64,000 nucleotides of DNA from Oryzias latipes (Eukaryota; Chordata; Actinopteri; Beloniformes; Adrianichthyidae), in the NCBI RefSeq assembly GCF_002234675.1, contig NC_019878.2, forward strand, positions 3,175,763-3,239,762, read 5' to 3'. A program made the position numbers and the translations under genes. Shown piece by piece: positions 13,034 to 23,666 of this stretch (positions are counted from its first letter, which is position 1; every line of letters starts with the position of its first letter). The notes beneath the pieces were generated by a model. That model did no database searches, had not been told where the DNA came from, and saw only the letters and a list, made by a program, of their open reading frames with translations.

Positions 13034-13128
13034 ACATTGCTGTCACTTTTCTCTGCTTTTTGGAACTGCTGTGACAATTGAATTTCCCCAATGTGGGATC
13101 AATAAAGAATATCTTATCTTATCTTAGT
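13034..13128 (+). repeat. Retroposon tail ending in (ATCTT)n
   Basis: The sequence 'aactgctgtgacaattgaatttccccaatgtgggatcaataaagaat' followed by ATCTT repeats is the common 3' end of a fish RTE-like/SINE retroposon. Its AATAAAG should not be taken as a host poly(A) signal without cDNA. Confidence 0.55.
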
Positions 13129-13442
13129 GGCTGTTTTGTGAATGTGTGTACATGAATGCATTGTGGTTCTTGGGTGTATTGTTAGTTTGAATTTCAAGTG
13201 AGAAATTCATCCTGGGACTCTTTTTGTGTAGAAAAAAGGTTTTATGAAAACATTTTGGCAATTGAAGAACAAAAAAGTGACACAATTTATACTGATATGA
13301 GTGCAAATATGAAAGTTAAAACATGTTAAGTTGGTTAAACATAAATCAACCCACAGTTTTATAACTGTAACAGCTTTACGACACAATGGAGTAGAAAAAA
13401 AAGAGTTAGAGGATTGAAGTATACTATAACGCTGATCTGGCT

Positions 13443-13653
13443 TAACCCTTGTGCTATCTTAGATGACCCCACCCTTACATTGACGTGTTCTCCCTACCAT
13501 GACAAAGGTGGATAAAAGTGGAAAGATTTCATGTAATCCATGGACAACAGTGAAGATCACAAATCATTGAAGAAAAAAGGTTCAGAGCACTGTCTAGTGG
13601 GTCTAGATGACCCAACTCCCAATGTCAAAGTGCCTAGGATAGCACAAGGGTTA
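13443..13653. mobile_element. piggyBac-like MITE copy 2 (intact, 211 bp)
   Basis: The termini are TTAACCCTTGTGCTATC and GATAGCACAAGGGTTA, and the internal sequence matches copy 1 closely (CATGTAATCCATGGACAACA, GTGGGTCTAGATGACCCAAC). It sits directly against the terminus of the ~630-bp element that starts at 13654. Confidence 0.8.
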
Positions 13654-14095
13654 CAGACCCACTCCAATGAATTTAAAAACAATTTTTTTGTGTGTTTTTA
13701 ACATGTTCTTGTGTAATTTTTCTGATAATGAAGGACATATAAAAAAATTAAGCTTCAAGTTCCATTTCTGAGTATTTCTTTATTTAAATCATTGTGAACC
13801 AGAAGCAGATGAATAAATGCTGTTGGAGGTGTGATGAAGTTGCTACAGTGGATGGATCCCAGTCTCCCTGCTGCGCTCCTCTGATGCGTCCACTTGCAGA
13901 CAAATAGATCCATGTGTGTCTTTGTTTTCTTCGTCTGAGCTGGAATCTAGATCTAAACTGTATGACTAGATAGATCTGATATTGCTCACTATTTTGGTTG
14001 CACCACTAATGTTAGGTTGGGGTTGTGAGGAGCTGTGAAGAAGTGGGAGAGAGTGTAAACAGATGGATGACGAGAAGTGGGCGGGGTTGGAATTG
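13654..14095 (+). mobile_element. ~630-bp inverted-repeat element, copy 1 (3' truncated)
   Basis: It begins AGACCCACTCCAATGA, the terminus seen in copies at 17901 and 58809. It shares 'cacttgcagacaaatagatccatg' and 'cttcgtctgagctggaatct' with them, and then loses similarity after the TGGGCGGGGTT region. It lies just 3' of cldn11, and its remnant reading frame is on the minus strand. Confidence 0.65.
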
Positions 14096-14142
14096 CTTAA
14101 CTTCACTTCCTGTTGGAGGAAAAGCTGAAAAGCTTAAGTATT

Positions 14143-14148
14143 TTTATT
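14143..14148 (-). other. Candidate cldn11 poly(A) signal
   Basis: AATAAA on the minus strand, about 255 nt after the cldn11 stop codon. Position is plausible; no transcript evidence. Confidence 0.35.
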
Positions 14149-14403
14149 AAAGAAATGATGGTGAAAACATTTTTGATCCAAGACAACATCCCCTGCCGAT
14201 GCTCTTTCTTCTTTACACATTACATTAGTGGAGTTTGAACTGGTTGCAGTACGTACATCCTACAACGTTTTTTCTTGATTCTGAATTCTAAATGAGACAT
14301 TTTAAAAATTGTTGTCCAAGTTGGAATGAGTGGGGTGTTTTTTTCACATTTAAAGAGCCATCTAGTGGTGAGACACCATATTAAAAAACTGAAGAAGCCT
14401 TCT

Positions 14404-16162
14404 TTACACACGCTCACTCCTGGCGTGGTTGGTGGGTTGGTCTAGAGGCACGGCTGTGCCGCCCTGTCTGGAGTAGTAGAAGCTGTTATCCCTGGTCATG
14501 GTGCCCACCACAGGGATCACGAAACACAGGATCACAATGCCAGCCAGAAGACAAAGGCCACATCCAGCCCAGCCGGTGTACAGAGAGAAGCCAAAGGACA
14601 TGATGTTGTGCTCCTTGTGAGCGCCGATGGGGAACCAGATGGTGGATATGGTTCCAAACACAGCTGGGTTTGAACAGAGACGGACAATAACAGAGTTATT
14701 TCTTCATTTTAGACCACAGTCTGTGTTAGTTAGTGTGTCAGGTATGTTTTTATCTGCAGAGGATGTGGACAGGAAGTACCTCATCCATTGGTTAACACTC
14801 AGACAAACCTAGTCAGAAGGGAGCTGAACATTAATACCGTGACCTCCTTCTGTCTACTCAGTCAGAAACAGCAGAGACCAGTTCTTTCAAATCTAACTCT
14901 CCTGGCCTCCTCGATTCAGTTTTTCTTTTACTTAAAGAACTTGTCTGTGTCTGTGGATTTGTTGGTGTGTGTGTGTGTGTGCGCGCGCACATCTTACCCA
15001 TGATGATGAAAAGGAAACCTCCCACTTGTGCGCGGCGCTTCTTGATGGTGGGGTTGTCGTTGGGCAGGCGCATGCAGTTCATGGACACGAGCACGAGCAG
15101 CATGGCAGGCAGCCCCAGCATGCATGCGCAGATCATGAGGGCGCGGCACGTCAGGATGTAAGCTGAGAGAGGAGAGACGTGTCATGAAGGCAGCTCACCT
15201 CTGCTGTCTGATGCTGCCTTCACTGGTAGGAATGTGTGCCCGTGCCAAAGACAAGAGCTCACTCAACAAGATGCTTCAGTGGTCAGAGTTGCTGACAGGT
15301 TTTAGAAGTTTTTCATTGGTTCAATTATGTGTTTTGACTTAAAAAGATGGAATAAAATGTTAACTGTTTTTTGATAGAAAAAGGAAATTACAGTTTAGGC
15401 AATTCAAAAAGATTTTAAACAAAGGGTTTTAGAACAGCATCAATTACATTTTCTCTAACGTTTCCATTTCTGTGCAAATTTCCATTTCACTTGACGAAAA
15501 ATTACATAAAAACACGATGTCAAAAACAAAAAACACAGAAGTTACTAGGATTTGGAGATTTTAGATTCAGACTTTTTTCAAGGTGGAGCTGTACTATGTA
15601 TAAATCACCACCATTTGTCACTAAAAATGATTTTTCAAAACAATTTGTGGCCTGGGGTTTTCTTTGAGATCTAGTCCACTTTTTACCTGTTTCATATAAG
15701 AAGTCAAAATGCCCAAATTGATCTTAACTAAACACATCTAATTTTCAGCAAACACTTGTTAACCTTTCCTTGGATTCTTCTATTGCAAAGAAAAAAAACC
15801 AAAATGTTACGGAACCATTTAAATGTGTTTTCTTTGGTCGTTTTTACTTTAGTCGAGTTCTGATTTATTTATTTGTTGTTGTTTTGGGTTTTTTTGGGGG
15901 GGGGGGGGTCATGATAAGACAATCCGTCTCACTCACCTGGCAGTGACAGCATCTGGCTCATAGCCATGCAGTGGTAAAGCGCCGGAGAGATGACGCACTC
16001 CGCCCACAGGCCCCGCGAGCCCATCTCGTCCATGCGCACGCACGTCGCCACCGTGTATTCGCAGGTCCTGACCCAGTCGTTTGTTGCCGTGGCGACAATG
16101 AGACCGACCCAGCCTGCGCAGCTCACGGTGCCACCAATAAACTGCCTGCAGATGTGCGCCAT
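14404..16162 (-). CDS. cldn11: Claudin-11 (complete, 3 exons)
   Basis: Minus-strand exons are 16162-15937, 15162-14998 and 14663-14404, all with AG/GT borders and continuous phase, giving 216 aa plus TAA (human claudin-11 is 207 aa). It starts MAHICRQFIGG and has four membrane segments. The first extracellular loop carries the claudin signature W...GLW...C...C: NDWVRTCEY, GSRGLWAECV, LYHC. The second loop has TIWFPIGAHKEHNIMSFGFS, matching the claudin-11 pattern. The C-terminus ends SERV, a plausible PDZ-binding tail. Claudin-11 forms tight-junction strands in myelin and Sertoli cells. Placement next to slc7a14 agrees with the vertebrate SLC7A14-CLDN11 neighbourhood. Upstream, a minus-strand TATA-like TTTATATC (16445-16438) and an inverted CCAAT lie about 250-280 nt before the ATG. 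Paralogue a or b is undecided. Confidence 0.94.
14964..14991. repeat. GT/GC alternating purine-pyrimidine tract beside the cldn11 exon-2 donor
   Basis: A (GT)n run passes into GCGCGCGCAC and abuts the minus-strand donor GTAAGAT of cldn11 intron 2 (14997-14991). Such tracts can form Z-DNA or hairpins. Confidence 0.8.
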
Positions 16163-17298
16163 GATCAAACCTTTTGTGTTTTTACCCGCTCCAAAAAAAA
16201 AAAAAAAATCCAATCTGATTCTCTATCTGTGTCTTCAAAGCAGTCCAATTTCCCTTCAAAAATATCCAAAGCACAAAAGTTTAAATTAATTAAAAAAAAA
16301 ATCTGATGACTGCTGAGGTCTGTGCTGTTGATGCACCTTCATCCAGGGAAAAATACCTAGAATCCCAGAGATGGTGGGGTGTGGTGAAACCCATAACTGT
16401 TGTTCTCAAGCCAATCAGAGCACATGTGAACTCCTGATATAAACCAGATACATTGAGCGCAAGGACAGCCCTAAAGAAGAAGCTGAATGTGCTGGAGGGG
16501 GAACGCTGATCCCACATTTGGATGTGCAAAACTGAGGCAGTCAGGAACTCTGAGACACGAACTCAAAGCAATTTTCCTTTAATAGAACACAAACTTTTCC
16601 AAGCTGTGGCTTTCTGCTGCTGCTCCCTATACATCCCTGTTTGATTCCAAAAGAAAACATATTCTTCTTTTGAGTAATTCTTCATTTATTAAATAATTTT
16701 AAGCAGGATACCATAAAAATGTGGCATTGAAGACACCAGTCCCTGGTAGTGACTGTTATTACCCACAGATATTTTGTCCTGAATATGTTGATATAAAACA
16801 TTAAGCTTTCATTAATCACTTACAAAGTTTATGCTTTATTCTTTTTTTTCGTACACACACTGGTTATGTTAGCTACGGGATAGATTTGTCATTGACGTCA
16901 CATTCTAAAAAAACTAAATAGACAAATTTCATATATTAAATGTTCAAAATCCTTCATGAAATAGCTTGAAATGTACACTCTCCAGTGGCATGTAAGATTT
17001 ACACAAAGTTACAAAAATCCCCCCCCAGTCTCCTGCTACAGCCAAAAGGCCCCAAGCAGACGGTTTCTCTCCCATCTTCCGGCCTCTGCTCCTGTCCGCG
17101 GAGGCCACACCTCCATCTAAAGTCTCCCCAGTCATAAATGAAGGTGACCTTTCTGACTTTGTTCAGTTGTTTGTGTTGTCAGCTGTTGTTTTCCAAAACC
17201 CCACCAGATCTGGAATTGTTCATCTCTATTTTTCCACTTCATTATTGCCTTAATTCCTTAAAAACGTGTCTTTCCTGCTGCTGTTTCTCAGTTTTCTT
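16163..17298. other. Spacer between cldn11 and phc3, including the phc3 3' UTR
   Basis: Both neighbouring genes are on the minus strand, so this 1.1-kb stretch holds the cldn11 promoter/5' UTR and the phc3 3' UTR. Minus-strand AATAAA occurs at 16840-16835 and 16690-16685, about 460 and 610 nt after the phc3 stop. No other gene seen. Confidence 0.55.
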
Positions 17299-20200
17299 TC
17301 ACTGGTTCTTCAGCGCGTTGATGTGAGCGCAGATCTTGAGAGCTGGTCCTAGTTTGATGTTCATGCTGGACATCAGGTGGTCCTCAGTCAGAAGCAGCAG
17401 AGCCTGGCCGTCGATCTCCTGCAGCCGGAAAGCCTCGGCCACATCGCTGCAGCCTGACACACAAGGACATGCAGGCAGGCACAGTTAATCATGTGACGTC
17501 CCACAACACAACTCTGCAGAAGCAAAGCGTGTATGCGTGAATAGCAGCATGCAGTTGGTTAAAAGGGCCATCAACTTTAGGGTTTGCAAGTCATTTTTAA
17601 AAGCTGAGTGGGTTTTGTGTCATCATAGACCTTCATCTAAGAACAGCATATACAGAAAATGTATTTATTAAACTGAAGTGACTGAAAGGGAAAAAGTAAA
17701 AAATTAATAATCAGGGCTAGATCAGGCATAGAAAGACCTAAAGAGCTCAAAAGAAACCAGTTAATGTTAGGTCAAAAGGCTAAAAGATATATATAGAGAG
17801 AGATAAAAACTGCATCGACTGAAAACGAATGTGGTGCACACTCATTCAACAATTCTAAATAGTTTGCTAAAAAAAGTTGTAGAAAAAGAAAACTCAAGAC
17901 CTTTTTAAGACCTACTCTGATGAAAAATGTGTTTTTGGTATTATAAACATGTCCTTGTAGCATTTTTCTCATGATGGATGTCATAGATAAAAATACATTC
18001 AGCTTCAAATTGCATTTCTAACTATTTCTTTATCCAAATTGTTGTGAATCAGGAGCAGATAAAAAAATTCAGTTTAAGAGAATACTTCGTGATGTCGAAA
18101 ATTGGGTAGCCATTCGGTGGGCCACAGTCTTCCTGCTCCGCTCCATTCTGATGCATTCACTTGCAGACAAATGGATCCATGAACGTCTTTGTTTTCCTCG
18201 TCTGAGCTGGAATTTGGATCTAACCTGTACGGCTGGATAGCTCTGATATTGGTCACATTCTTATTGATGCACCGTTAATGTTAGGTTGGTGGTGTGAGGG
18301 GCTGTGGGCTAGTGGGAGAGTGTAAACAAAGGGATGGGAAGGGGGTGGGCTTACCCCTTGCTAACAGTCCCGCCCACAACCCAGAGGTGAATTTCTACTG
18401 ACCTCCTGTCGCTCTGCAGAAACTATGTCCCAGAAAATGCAACAAGTTTTTATATTTGGGCTAAAACCAGCGTAATCATAATCAAAAGACCACTGGGAAC
18501 ACTTGGAACAAAGATGATCAGAGTGGGACTTTAAAAAGATGAAAGTTGCAGGAATACAGATTATATCTTTTAAAGGGCACAGAGATAAAGATGACGAATG
18601 GCTCTAAGTTGAACAAAGAAACAGACAAAACATAAGTTATAAAAGTAAATGGAAAGCAAGTCAAACAAGCTTCTTTAAAGCAACAACTTGTCTTCATTTT
18701 TAAATGTGAACCGTCAGTCTACCACACGTTTCACGCCAGTTTCAGGTGAGAACCTTCTGACTTTGAACTGAAGTTTGAACTAAATTGTGATGTTAGTTGT
18801 TCCCCATCCAAATACAGAAAACCAGGGAGGAGAGTCACTCTGGGACTGTGCTCTTATAATCAGAAAGTCAACCTTTTTAAGTTTGCCTCCTCTCTTGTCA
18901 GGCCTCCCTCCACACTAAGTTTTGATTTTTATCAAACCATCTCACTGAGAGCCTTTGGTGATCCACGAGTCTCGTTTTCTGGTTTGAATCTCATTCCTAT
19001 TTCCCCCACCAGGCAAACTTCCCTCCTCTCCATCTTTGAGGGGTATCTTACTCTCTAGCTGCATCTCAACAACACAAATAACTATAGGAGAAACTTGAAA
19101 AACAGGTTTTATCAACACAAGTTAGAAATTCAGACTTGTTTCCTTAAGATAATGCAGCGATATTTTACAAGTGGCATGAATGCGCTATTGGGAGGGGCCA
19201 CACATTTCTTTATGGAAGATAATCTGCGTTTCATCATGTCTTCTATCTGTTGCAGATGTTCCAGAGTGATCTCAGCGGGAACGACAGTTTGTGGTGAGAA
19301 GAATGCTCCTTACTTCATCACACATTTACATTTCAGCATTTTACAAAACATTTAATTAATGAGAGGAGCCACAGAGGCTGCAGAGAAACCGCTGTTAGAA
19401 GTGCCGCCAAAAATATACCATTGCAAAAAATTTTTATAAAAGTAAGCTCAAGAAATTCAAACTTTTTTACTTTTTTAAAGAGTAAATTAGGAAAAAAGTA
19501 CAGATAGCCTAAATATTTAAAAAATAATAAAAAGTTTACATTTTTTTCAAAATTTATTTTCTTGTTCAAATCTTCTAAAGCCGCTGAATCCCTCTTGGAG
19601 TTGCTGGTGCTTATCCCTGCCACTGTTAGGAAAGCCCCAGACAGGTCGCCCCAGACAAGTCGCCCCAGTCAAGTCGCCCCAGACAGGTCGCCCCAGACAG
19701 GTCGCCCCAGACAAGTCGCCCCACACAGGTCGCCCCACACAGGTCGCCCCACACAGGTCGCCCCACACAGGTCGCCCCAGTCAAGTCGCCCCAGACAGGT
19801 CGCCCCTGACAGGTCGCCCCAGACAGGTCGCCCCAGACAGGTCGCCCCACACAAGTCGCCCCAGACAGGTCACCCCAGACAGGTCGCCCCACACAGGTCG
19901 CCCCACACAGGTCGCCCCACACAGGTCGCCCCACACAGGTCGCCCCAGACAGGTCGCCCCACACAGGTCACCCCACACAGGTCGCCCCACACAGGTCGCC
20001 CCAGACAAGTCGCCCCAGTCAAGTCGCCCCAGACAGGTCGCCCCAGACAGGTCGCCCCAGACAAGCCGCCCCAGACAGGTCGCCCCAGACAGGTCGCCCT
20101 AGACAAGTCGCCCCAGACAGGTCGCCCCAGACAGGTCGCCCCAGAGCGGTCGCCCCAGACAGGTCACCCCTGACAGGTCGCCCCAGACAGGTCGCCCCAG

Positions 20201-23200
20201 ACAGATTGCCCCACACAAGTCGCCCCAGACAGGTCACCCCAGACAGGTCGCCCCACACAGGTCGCCCCACACAGGTCGCCCCACACAGGTCGCCCCACAC
20301 AGGTCGCCAGCCCATCACAGTACTTTTCAATACCATTTTTAATACATAAAAAAGTATTTTTCTTTATCTTTGAACTTTTATTTTTTAAGTAAATATTTTT
20401 TCTTCTATGCCTTCTTCCTCCACCAAAGACAAGATCTCTAAGTCTGTGTGACTCCGTTTTTGGCATTTTCAACATTCTTATGCTATTATAACAGACTATT
20501 TTCATTCCTCTTTGTTGTTTTATGTAGAAACGGGACGTTTCTCCAGGAGGAGGGGGGGTCTTATAAACACTGTTATCCTTCCTCTTTGGTGTTCTGCACA
20601 TGACAGGTTCATGACATGTGGTAACAAATGGACTTCTGGGTATGTGAATAAAAAGGGCTGAATAAAGTAGCGGTCCTCTACACCCAAACGTGTCTCTGAG
20701 TTCCTTGTTTTACATATAAAACTCTGCCTCACCGACACCGAACCCCGGAGAGGCGGCTATTCTGACAATAATCTGATTTTAAGTCACCAAAAGGTTTAGA
20801 ATTACTGTCTTTTTTTAAACCTATCCAGAAATAAAGCTTCAGAAAGTTCTCCACATCTTTCATTTAAAGCACGGCTGTGATGAACAGACAACTTTGTCTC
20901 ATTAATTTATTTCTATTTAATTTAACTTTAACTTTTTTTTGGTTAATTTATGACTTTTCTTCTTGTAACTTTACGTGTTTTCAAGTCGTAAAATTAACAA
21001 CTTTGAGATATGGCTTTTAAATTCTAATTTTAAATTCATAAATATACGACTTTATTCTCGTAATTTAGGTTATGACTTTTTTCTCGTACATTTGGGACTT
21101 TAAAGTTGTAATTTAAAAAAAAAGGTTGCAAACTGGCCCTAAAACTCTATCATAGTAGGACAAGCAACAAAGGGCAAATAAAATTAGACAGTTTAAAGAA
21201 AGAAAAAATAGAAAAACAATAAAGTACATTCTTAATTTAGCTAAATAAATATTCATAATAAATACAGTTGTTAATTTTCACTTAAATAAGAAAGTAAAGT
21301 TCATTAGAACATTCATGTTGTGTTTTGGTGATCTGGTTCTATATATAGATTGGTTCACTGTCAAAACTATCACACATAGCGAGTACATAAGTATATTCTA
21401 GTAAAATTTGGGTATTTACCTTTGAAACTGAGCATTTTTTTAAACAAAGAGAGTGTTTTTTGTTCTTTTGGTACTTGCTTCACTCAAGGGAAAACAACAT
21501 TTAAAATTAAAAAAACAGGGTATTTAGATAATTAGGCGAAGTACATAACCCTAGATCATTCCCTCTCCCCAATTTTATGATTTATATGTTGCTTCGGATG
21601 AATGTGTTTGCTAATCCGATGTACCGTAGCTGTGTGGCGCCCCGACTCCTCGCTCAAATCATCTGCAGATGCTTAAGTGACATGTTTTCAGATGTTTCCA
21701 CAGTGATCTGGATAAACGTACCCGGCAGAGTGTGTATAAAGGCGGTCACTTCCTCTACGCTCCACTGGGAGGGGGCAGGCCTGAAGGTGGTTGTGGGAGT
21801 TGAGGTGGTTACAGCAGGGGCAGAGGCTCGTCTCGGCCTTCGAGCGGCTCGGTGGTCTATTCTGGCTGTCATGGCAACAGCAGGATCTTCTTCTGGTCCA
21901 TCATCATCCTCGTCGCCCCTAAATCCTCCCAGGTCCTCCACCTCCTTGTCTGGCTGTTCTGCTGCTGCTCCTGACTTCTCCTTTCCCTCCTTCTCACGGC
22001 GGCCAGCGCTCCAGAGGTTGCGGGGCTGGTGGAGGTCACATGAAGGGAAACAGGTGAGTTTTCTAGACACAGTTTTCCACCAAAGGAGCCAAAGACTTAA
22101 CAAGCGTTTCAAAATCAGGACTCACTAAGTTTCTAAGAATAAACCCAGTAACTTTTTTTCATCTGGACGTTTGTAGAAATCTGTAGTTTTGAGGGAAATA
22201 TTTTACTTTTTTGGGCAAAGTCTCAGACTTTACTAAGTATTACTGAAAAACTACTTGTGAGCTTTAAAACCACATAAAGAATCCTTGAATTTGTAGTGGA
22301 TCAGCTATTTTGTGCAGAGTTTGAAAATGCATAAGCTGCAGAACAATAGTGATACAGATTTTTCTGTGTCAAAATGAAATGCTTTAGTTAATCTTGTCAT
22401 AAAAGTTGGTGCATTTGTAACTTTGGTTTTTGGATTTCTTGATACAAAATCTAAATAAGGGTTGAATGTAATAAGGAAGTGTGCATGGGGGGGGTGCCTT
22501 TAGCACTTTTTCTCTAAAACTGAGCTGAGATTGGATCAACTGTTTTCAAATGCTATCTAGGATCAAAAATAAGAGTCAGCTCCGATTGCTTCATCACAGT
22601 TAAATGTAAAGGGGCGGGGCCTAAAGGTTTCCTACCAGCCGGAGTAGCAGGGGTTTCCCAGGCACCGACTCGGCCCGGTTGAGGGCCGGACGCGCCCTCT
22701 CTGATCGGCTGCCTGCACTCAGAGCTCGCAGACGCTTCGTCAGCCGGACGTTGAACCTGAGAGAAGCAGACAGACAGAGGGCTTTCTTTCACACTTCCTG
22801 GTTCTGCACTTCACACCTGTGCACCTCTAAAAAATACACCACATCCTGCCGGCTGTATAGCTGCCGCTGCAGCCCCCCTCTCCCCTGACTGCAATCCCCC
22901 CAGCTGTCCTGAGCCCCCCCCCCTGTTTTGTTTACAGGCTGGGTCTCACCCGCGAGCACAGGAAGTGGAGCAGAAGCGCTTGGACCGCATGAAGTTGTGT
23001 GCGTGGCCCCTCTTCCCGCAGAACTGACAGTGCAGCACAGTCCGGTCTCTGTGGCCCGCCCCTGTAGGAGACACACCTGGTCAGTCTCACCTGAGAGCAG
23101 TGGTGCCTTACAGCTGAAGCATGTGCGCTAGCTTTAAAATACCTCCACTGGTTTTAATAAATTATTTAAATCAAACTTTGTTATTAAGCACAAAAAAACC

Positions 23201-23582
23201 TTCTTTGACTGACATGTTCTTATGTAAGGTTAAATAAAAGAAAATACTTTTATGCAAAAAGAAATTTGACATATTCTACATGCTTAAAGTTTATGTGGTT
23301 CCTTTTGAATCAACAATGAATGACCCTAATACGAAAACATTTTCAGCACATAAATACATTACTTAGAGTGGCTTTATCAGCATTAAGAAATTATAAATAC
23401 CATATTTTGATTAAAAGTTTAGAAACACTTTAACAGAACATAGAACAAAGTGTCCAGTTATTCTAAAAATAGAATTATAAAAAAGTTTTTCTCCAGTTTT
23501 CGAGAAAATAATGATAATAATGAAGGATTGGGAATTTTACTGCCATGTTGTGAAAAAACAACATTATATATATATATATATG

Positions 23583-23666
<84 letters not shown>

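Larger units (their letters stand above)
11618..13442. other. slc7a14 3' flank / probable 3' UTR
   Basis: No coding sequence. It contains an L2-type tail at 11974-12250, possible AATAAA signals at 12908 and 12995, and a retroposon tail at 13034-13128. The true end of the slc7a14 transcript cannot be fixed from sequence. Confidence 0.5.

Noticed and set aside
19562-20173. 203-codon plus-strand frame and several minus frames of 60-145 codons
   Set aside because: They are created by the 14-bp minisatellite, whose unit length cycles through all phases without stops. No start context, splice support or non-repeat core.
19634-20308. CRISPR-like regular repeat
   Set aside because: The 14-bp unit is contiguous with no unique spacers and lies in an intron of a vertebrate gene; it is a minisatellite.
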